Part shown: in pieces, positions 7,148 to 11,805 of the stretch
Position numbering within the stretch: position 1 is the first letter of the stretch
How the letters are laid out: every line of letters starts with the position of its first letter
From: Cyclostephanos tholiformis
Lineage: Eukaryota > Bacillariophyta > Thalassiosirophyceae > Thalassiosirales > Thalassiosiraceae
Direction of reading: 5' to 3'
DNA: 11,805 nucleotides
Assembly (NCBI GenBank): GCA_036939975.1
Contig: JALLPB010000996.1
Coordinates: forward strand, 1 to 11,805
Notes under the pieces: model-generated
Told to the model about the DNA's origin: nothing
The model's database searches: none
The model's input: only the letters and a program-made list of their open reading frames with translations
Made by a program: the position numbers and the translations under genes

Positions 7148-8404
7148 TTACCAAAGTTTACCTCGCGATAGTGAATCTAAACCAGGCCACGACGGATCAA
7201 CGCCTGGATCTAAAATTCCAGCGCCAACAATATTTGAAGTAAAATCGATATTCTCTTCCGAAGTGGATTTGGCTTCCTTTTTCTTGTCCTGCGCCTTATT
7301 GGCGATGGCAACATTGCCCTTTTTCTTATCTCCGTCATTATTATTCATTTTACGACCCAAAACGCCATCGTACATGTCCACCATTTCCCTCCTCCCCTCA
7401 TTCCTCCCCTCTTCCATCATCACATCCAATAGCACCGGATCCAAAACATCCCTCATAATGGCCCTCCGGCTGGCCAGGACATCCTTGACGCGCTGAAACA
7501 GGTAGGCGTCGTGACAAATGGGATAGATGAAAGATCGTACATCCATAACTGTTGGAGCAGCGACGTAGAAGTTTCTAATCCTCTCATTGGCATGAAGGTC
7601 TAGGGGCGCAAATCCATGATTGGGAGGGATCGTGGCGCTGTCCACATTCGTCATGGACGACGACGAGAGGCGACGAAAGGGTTCAATCATCGGCTCGTCG
7701 TCGTCATCGTCATCTTCATCGTCACTGTCGTCATTCGAATCTACTCCCGAATCTAAGCAATCATTAGTCGCGGGATCCCCATCTTCTTTATCATTCTTGA
7801 CGGGGGGGAGTGGCAAATCCCAATAATCGATTTTGGCCTTCTTCTTGGGTCTCGACGCTGTCGTTTTGCCTATCTTGGTCGACGTGGTCTCCTCGTCATC
7901 GTCATGAGCGGCTTCGACTGCATCGTCATCGCTTTCCTCCCCCCCCCGGGTGTCACGAAAAGGAGGTGGCCCCAGGAATGCGTTGCCACCGACTACTTCT
8001 CCGTCCGTGAAGATATCATGCGCGTCGACCGCGGCGCTAACCAACGACGCTACGTAATTCTCGATGAGCCGAGCCAATGTGGCCACGCTAATCGGATCCA
8101 CCAGCTCGGGGAGGACGTCGCCCGATCCATGCATCAGTAGCGGCAGATCCGGAATGAGGGCGTGCGCGAGAGATTTATATTCCGAGGTGGATGATTCGGA
8201 TTTTTTCCCAGCAGCTTTGGGCGGGGCCGCCGTTACGGAGTCAGGTGCCGACCTTGCTTCGGCATGCTGCGGTACGTGTGAAGGCGCGGCGATCGGACCG
8301 CTTTCCGCAAACGCCGCGGGCACTCCTAATCCGTTCGCGCCAGAGCCACCGGAATGGTGATTGGGTGGAAGAATAGTCGAGGGATTGGTCGGTGATTGGG
8401 ACAT
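7148..8404 (-). CDS. Acidic nuclear protein of unknown function, possible histone-fold region
   Basis: A single open frame of 418 residues; I do not recognise the family with confidence. Residues 1-75 are low-complexity (Pro, Ser, Ala, Gly). Residues ~76-135 are well ordered: SLAHALIPDLPLLMHGSGDV, then VDPISVATLARLIENYVASLVSAAVDAHDIF. A short helix plus a long hydrophobic helix recalls the first two helices of TAF-type histone folds. A basic patch PKKKAKID (187-194) looks like a nuclear localisation signal and is followed by DYWDLPLPPVK. An acidic run DDSDDEDDDDDDE occupies ~225-237. A second ordered block at ~270-335 contains NERIRNFYVAAPTVMDVRSFIYPICHDAYLFQRVKDVL. The C-terminal part is Lys/Asn-rich. 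A transcription-complex or chromatin role is inference from composition only. The frame ends at LSRGKLW; the codons for RG read CGAGGTAAAC, which could be a splice donor, so the true C terminus may differ. Both ordered blocks lie in one frame, so no frameshift is indicated at the nine-base C run at 7939-7947. Confidence 0.7.
   Translation of the reverse strand: MSQSPTNPSTILPPNHHSGGSGANGLGVPAAFAESGPIAAPSHVPQHAEARSAPDSVTAAPPKAAGKKSESSTSEYKSLAHALIPDLPLLMHGSGDVLPELVDPISVATLARLIENYVASLVSAAVDAHDIFTDGEVVGGNAFLGPPPFRDTRGGEESDDDAVEAAHDDDEETTSTKIGKTTASRPKKKAKIDYWDLPLPPVKNDKEDGDPATNDCLDSGVDSNDDSDDEDDDDDDEPMIEPFRRLSSSSMTNVDSATIPPNHGFAPLDLHANERIRNFYVAAPTVMDVRSFIYPICHDAYLFQRVKDVLASRRAIMRDVLDPVLLDVMMEEGRNEGRREMVDMYDGVLGRKMNNNDGDKKKGNVAIANKAQDKKKEAKSTSEENIDFTSNIVGAGILDPGVDPSWPGLDSLSRGKLW
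7688..7732 (-). repeat. Imperfect trinucleotide tract encoding an acidic run
   Basis: On the plus strand the tract reads as repeated tcg, tca and tct triplets, translated on the minus strand as Asp/Glu/Ser (DDSDDEDDDDDDE). It is an imperfect GAY-type codon repeat, so it was probably expanded by slippage and then diversified. Confidence 0.75.
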
Positions 8405-8651
8405 CCTACCACGGACATCCTCCCTTAAGAAAAGGAGTGAGAACGTCGAGTATTTACGTACTTACTATCATGTTGGGAGGGCGCGTCATCCGGCGCCCGC
8501 CAGGCAGGATATGCCCCAAAACAACCACACAAAAAATAAAGACACAAAAGGGACAAACCCCCCCTTTTTTTGTTTCCCTTCTCCTCTCTCTCACATGCCG
8601 CTAGGGTGAAATACTTCTCGCCGGACCACCGCCAAGTAGCAACCTTCCACA
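8405..8651. promoter_or_regulatory. Divergent promoter region, acidic protein / COX10
   Basis: This 247-bp spacer lies between opposed start codons. It includes an A-rich stretch near 8521-8550, a pyrimidine-rich run (ccccccctttttttgtttccc) near 8560-8580, and a CT-rich stretch to about 8592. CT-rich tracts are common in promoters and 5' UTRs, but no specific factor site can be named. Confidence 0.5.
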
Positions 8652-10100
8652 ATGACCGGCGGCGTGATTCTATCACGCCGTCAGATGCAGATTTATCGGC
8701 AATATGTAATCCGGAGCAATCTTCGCCACCGGTCGCGTGTGTACCCAAATAATGACAACGCCGGCGACGCAGGCCGCCATTTCTACCCTCCATTCTCGAC
8801 CAACGCCACGGATGACAATGCCCAATATGGCAATATTATAAATAAGGCCCCCCCCGGCGATATCCCCCAAGATGACCCGCGGATCATCGCGACTCCTAAT
8901 AAATCCCTCGCGTTTAACCTTGCCGAACTTTCCAAGGCCCGTCTATCCGCCCTGGTGGTATCCACCACCGCCTTCGGCTTCCTCTCCGCTGGACCCGCCG
9001 CCCTGGCATACACGTCCCTCCCCACGTTCGTCGCCGCCTCCGTCGGAACCGCCATGTGCGCGAGCTCCGCCGCGACGTTCAATCAGGTGTTCGAGGCGGA
9101 GAGGGACGGTAGGATGAAACGCACATGCAATCGTCCGTTGGTTACCGGAGCGCTGTCGAGGGACGTCGCGGCGGGATTGGGATGCCTCGCGGGCGCCTCC
9201 GGGGGTGCGATTCTCGGACTTGGAACCGATCCCGTCACGACCGCTCTCGGCATCGGTAATATCGGCCTGTACGCGGGGCTGTACACCTACCTCAAGCCGA
9301 GGTCCGAAATTAACACGTGGATCGGTGCGGTGGTGGGAGCGGTCCCACCCGTCATGGGATGGACCGCCGCGGGCGGTTCGATAATGGACGCCGAGGCAGT
9401 GCTATTGGGATCGACGCTATTCCTGTGGCAATTCCCCCATTTCTTCGCATTGAATTGGATGTATCGAACCGATTACAAACGGGGAGGTTTTGCCATGGTG
9501 GCCGTGAATGATCCCACTGGCGATCGCACCGCAAGTCTCATCAAACGATACGGCATCTATCTGGCATCGATTCCGTTCATAAGCACGGCATTGGAGGTGA
9601 CATCCCCAATGTTCGCAGTGGACGCGGGAATCTTACTGAATGGCTATGCTCTGCATGTTGCGTCCGATTTCGATAAGGAAAGGAGCAATGCAAATGCAAG
9701 GAAGGTATTCTTGACGAGTCTGTGGTATTTGCCGTGCGTGATGATGCTATTTTTGCTACATTCTCGAAGGTGGCATGAAGAGGTCACCGATGACGAAGGG
9801 CTGAATCTGGATGATGGGGATGCGTGTAACGCATCAATGCTCGAATCCATGCAAAAACTTATGAATGAAATTCAATCCAAGGGAAGAGATCTGTGTGTGC
9901 ATGAGGCCATTGCATCAAACGCTGTAGAGATATGGGTCGGCAGCAATACGAATAAGACTGCATTGGATGGGTCGAAATGTCCAATATCTATTGGAAATGC
10001 AGTTGCAGAGACTGCCAGCTCATTAATAAGTGGGAAGGAAAATGTTGAGCTGAAACAAAAATCTGTGCATAAAGCATCACCAAGCAATGAGAGATCCTAG
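8652..10100 (+). CDS. COX10: Mitochondrial protohaem IX farnesyltransferase (haem O synthase)
   Basis: A single-exon 482-residue protein. COX10 transfers farnesyl from farnesyl diphosphate to haem B to give haem O, the precursor of haem A for cytochrome c oxidase, in the inner mitochondrial membrane. The UbiA-type active site is clear. The first motif, NQVFEAERDGRMKRTCNRPL (144-163), carries the conserved acidic residues E148 and D152 and R157-T158. Next come YLKPRSEINTWIGAVVGAVPP (213-233) and MGW, then LWQFPHFFALNW (258-269) and DYKRGGFAMV (274-283). About eight or nine hydrophobic segments lie between ~97 and ~370. The N terminus is Arg-rich with few acidic residues (MTGGVILSRRQMQIYRQYVI...), as expected for a mitochondrial presequence. 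The start context ccacaATGacc is good. After the last membrane segment an acidic, Asn/Ser-rich tail of about 105 residues (376-482) extends beyond the core. Its DNA is more AT-rich than the GC-rich catalytic part. Confidence 0.96.
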   Translation: MTGGVILSRRQMQIYRQYVIRSNLRHRSRVYPNNDNAGDAGRHFYPPFSTNATDDNAQYGNIINKAPPGDIPQDDPRIIATPNKSLAFNLAELSKARLSALVVSTTAFGFLSAGPAALAYTSLPTFVAASVGTAMCASSAATFNQVFEAERDGRMKRTCNRPLVTGALSRDVAAGLGCLAGASGGAILGLGTDPVTTALGIGNIGLYAGLYTYLKPRSEINTWIGAVVGAVPPVMGWTAAGGSIMDAEAVLLGSTLFLWQFPHFFALNWMYRTDYKRGGFAMVAVNDPTGDRTASLIKRYGIYLASIPFISTALEVTSPMFAVDAGILLNGYALHVASDFDKERSNANARKVFLTSLWYLPCVMMLFLLHSRRWHEEVTDDEGLNLDDGDACNASMLESMQKLMNEIQSKGRDLCVHEAIASNAVEIWVGSNTNKTALDGSKCPISIGNAVAETASSLISGKENVELKQKSVHKASPSNERS

Positions 10101-10414
10101 AGGAGGTCATCCTTTTGAAGTTTTGAGTTTGTTTATTTATTTCTCGGTGTCAGTCCAAATAGTGTCAAAGTTATGAAACGCAGACAAAGCATAGTATCAA
10201 CAATATCAGAGGGAGGAAAGTTAATGTGATGATAGTCTACGATCGTCCAAAGCGCATGTTGCGACTTAGTTCGATATAGTAATATAAGATGGATTATTAC
10301 GCAGAAGAAGTTCAAACATTTTCGAAAATGTAACATTTAGCAAATAAAGTTTGTTTGTCAAAACTTAGCTCGGGCGAATAAGGACGAACTGAATTGTATA
10401 AATAAAAAAACGTG
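10101..10414. other. Convergent 3' spacer, COX10 / TLC-like gene
   Basis: These 314 AT-rich bp lie between two stop codons that face each other. Candidate plus-strand polyadenylation hexamers aataaa occur near 10343 and 10400. On the minus strand, AAATAAATAAAC (plus-strand bases about 10127-10140) could serve the TLC-like gene. A short minus-strand open frame (10336-10133) has no recognisable motif and is not called. Confidence 0.5.
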
Positions 10415-11566
10415 CTAATCCTTCTTCCAAGCATGAGCTGGAACAGATGCATGTCGCATCATCCTTGCCGACGATCCCCAAGACTTCAAGGCACGAGGAG
10501 GCAACGATTGCCTCCTATCAACTTTCTCTCTATGATTGAACGAGTCCAAAAACGACATGATACGGTCCTCTAGGTCGAATTCTAATAGACCTTCTCTTGC
10601 GGCCTCAAGTTGTATGATTGATTGACGTCTCTGTTTCTCAGATGCATCAGGTGGTAGAGAATCGTACTCAGCGCTCACTCGAAGGAACTTCACGAATCGT
10701 TGATAAATCGGAATGATCATAAAAGCAGCATTAAAGAAGGAAAAGAGAACAATCACAACTGCCCCGACTACCATGAAAGCCCATGCCTTATCACGATACC
10801 AAGTCAACATCATATGGGCAGAGAGGTAGATCCAGTGAAAAAGTCTCGTCCAGATGTTCAATGCCAAAATAAGAAAATTGCACACCTTGAACTTCCACAA
10901 TTCATTTGCTTTGGTAATGTCCAAAAATTTTGAGTATTCCGTCAGGGATAGAAAAACCGCCCCTCCCAGCTGGAGGTCAAACACCAGCTGGTGAAAGACC
11001 CAAAGATTTCGATAATGAAGCACCATCGGAAGTCCCAGACATAACGTAAGGCTGTGGTGTAATAGCAGGAGAACAACAAGAAAATTTGGCATCGTCCTTT
11101 TCCCGTGTTCGGTGAATAAGCGAGTGTATACAATCTCTGCAGTGTTCTCCAACTCCCATCCGAGCTCAGATAAGCAGCCAAGGCAAGCCAGGGAGGATGC
11201 CCACGACGCGTCGCCTATACCAAACAAGGAAGGTATGCATAGGATCGACCCCGCCGCGTGCTGAAGAATTATAACGACATGAGCGGGCCATTCCTTCATC
11301 ATTAGTTCGATCGCCTCCTCCTTGGTCATTCTCACTCCAATATTTACGTACATCTCCTTCGCGCATCGTTCGTACTCCCTCTCGCACGCCGAACGGAGCA
11401 ACGGTCGACCGTGGGTTAAGCGACGCAACGGGGGTTTCGAGACTTCGAAAACTACGGCCCAAAACATGGCAAAGCCGATAGAGATGGGTAGGAGTTCGTT
11501 GACCGTGACATCCTCCCTAAATGCAGCTTCGAGGAGAAAGGTGATATGATCTTCGATGGGCCACAT
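10415..11566 (-). CDS. Multi-pass membrane protein with TLC-like core
   Basis: A single-exon frame of 383 residues starting at the ATG at 11566. The frame extends one codon further only as TTG. Hydrophobic segments lie at roughly 24-42, 94-118, 121-138, 160-184, 187-208, 226-248 and 262-288, giving about seven membrane passes. The middle part resembles a TLC (TRAM-LAG1-CLN8) fold: a His pair in a membrane helix (HHSLTLCLGLPMVLHY, 170-185), then a segment with Phe-Leu-Asp and Glu/Tyr (LTEYSKFLDI, 208-217), and a long helix ending in WTRLFHWIYL. The full LAG1 ceramide synthase motif (paired His and Asp residues) is not obvious, so I do not call a ceramide synthase. The cytosolic tail (~290-383) contains two RRQS sequences (313-316, 351-354) and an RHAS (371-374), possible sites for basophilic kinases. 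Subcellular site is probably ER or another endomembrane, by family analogy. The TLC assignment is tentative; a transmembrane protein is certain. Confidence 0.72.
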   Translation of the reverse strand: MWPIEDHITFLLEAAFREDVTVNELLPISIGFAMFWAVVFEVSKPPLRRLTHGRPLLRSACEREYERCAKEMYVNIGVRMTKEEAIELMMKEWPAHVVIILQHAAGSILCIPSLFGIGDASWASSLACLGCLSELGWELENTAEIVYTRLFTEHGKRTMPNFLVVLLLLHHSLTLCLGLPMVLHYRNLWVFHQLVFDLQLGGAVFLSLTEYSKFLDITKANELWKFKVCNFLILALNIWTRLFHWIYLSAHMMLTWYRDKAWAFMVVGAVVIVLFSFFNAAFMIIPIYQRFVKFLRVSAEYDSLPPDASEKQRRQSIIQLEAAREGLLEFDLEDRIMSFLDSFNHREKVDRRQSLPPRALKSWGSSARMMRHASVPAHAWKKD

Positions 11567-11805
11567 CAATATATATTGGAGGACTTGACGAGTCAGTTGG
11601 GTTGGTGTTGAGGTGAGATGCGTGTTTTAATCGGATTATGGATCAAGGTGAAAAGTGCAATGTCAGTTTGTGGGTGCACAGTATCTTGGAGTATCTTGGT
11701 TATCGAAGCACCCGTATCTCCTTGTTGGTCAAAGTACCTGGTCACTATTTTGACCTTTCAGTACTGTACCTTTGAGGTAGGTAAAAGGCCCCAAAATCGA
11801 CCCTT
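11567..11805. promoter_or_regulatory. Upstream region of the TLC-like gene, incomplete
   Basis: This 239-bp segment runs to the window edge and would hold the promoter of the minus-strand TLC-like gene. An AT-rich stretch (aatatatatt) sits directly before the ATG, too close to be a normal TATA box. A 10-bp near-perfect tandem repeat (gtatcttgga / gtatcttggt) lies at 11681-11700. Nothing else was recognised. Confidence 0.4.

Noticed and set aside
8425..8793. Minus-strand 122-codon frame over the COX10 start, and further antisense frames inside COX10 (for example 8783-9082).
   Set aside because: They are shadows of GC-rich coding sequence and the promoter; COX10 on the plus strand explains the region.

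Overview
The window is a gene-dense stretch of a eukaryotic nuclear genome with short GT-AG introns (74-96 nt). The best guess is a diatom or related stramenopile; this is inference from gene content, intron size and the style of the glycosyltransferase, not proof. Seven protein-coding genes are supported. From left to right they are: MRPL35 (bL35m, minus, two exons), an NSMAF/FAN-type BEACH protein (plus, three exons), a Golgi-type GT8-like glycosyltransferase (minus, two exons), SF3B5 (plus, one exon), an acidic nuclear protein of unknown function (minus), COX10 haem O synthase (plus) and a TLC-like multi-pass membrane protein (minus).

Region by region: bases 1-1340 contain no convincing gene. 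They are mostly AT-rich, with a 17-bp tandem duplication at the left edge and a 19-bp minisatellite near 243-382. MRPL35 (1341-1781) is split into two short ORFs that only read as bL35 once a 96-nt intron is removed. It shares a 268-bp divergent spacer with NSMAF (2050-4607). NSMAF converges on the glycosyltransferase (4747-6304). That gene diverges from SF3B5 (6529-6801) across 224 bp holding two small tandem repeats. A 346-bp spacer with an (AT)13 tract separates SF3B5 from the convergent unknown gene (7148-8404). That gene diverges from COX10 (8652-10100) across 247 bp. COX10 converges on the TLC-like gene (10415-11566).

The seven genes alternate strictly in orientation (-,+,-,+,-,+,-), so every spacer is either a divergent promoter or a convergent 3' end. 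They do not form one pathway. They are mostly housekeeping: mitochondrial translation (bL35m), haem A biosynthesis for cytochrome oxidase (COX10), pre-mRNA splicing (SF3B5), membrane signalling or trafficking (BEACH), glycosylation, and probably ER or other membrane lipid work (TLC-like).

I see no mobile element, CRISPR array, tRNA or rRNA, and no new multi-gene system. The points most worth checking are the missing WD40 propeller on the BEACH protein, the long AT-richer C-terminal tail on COX10, the unidentified acidic protein with a possible histone fold, and the alternating gene layout.
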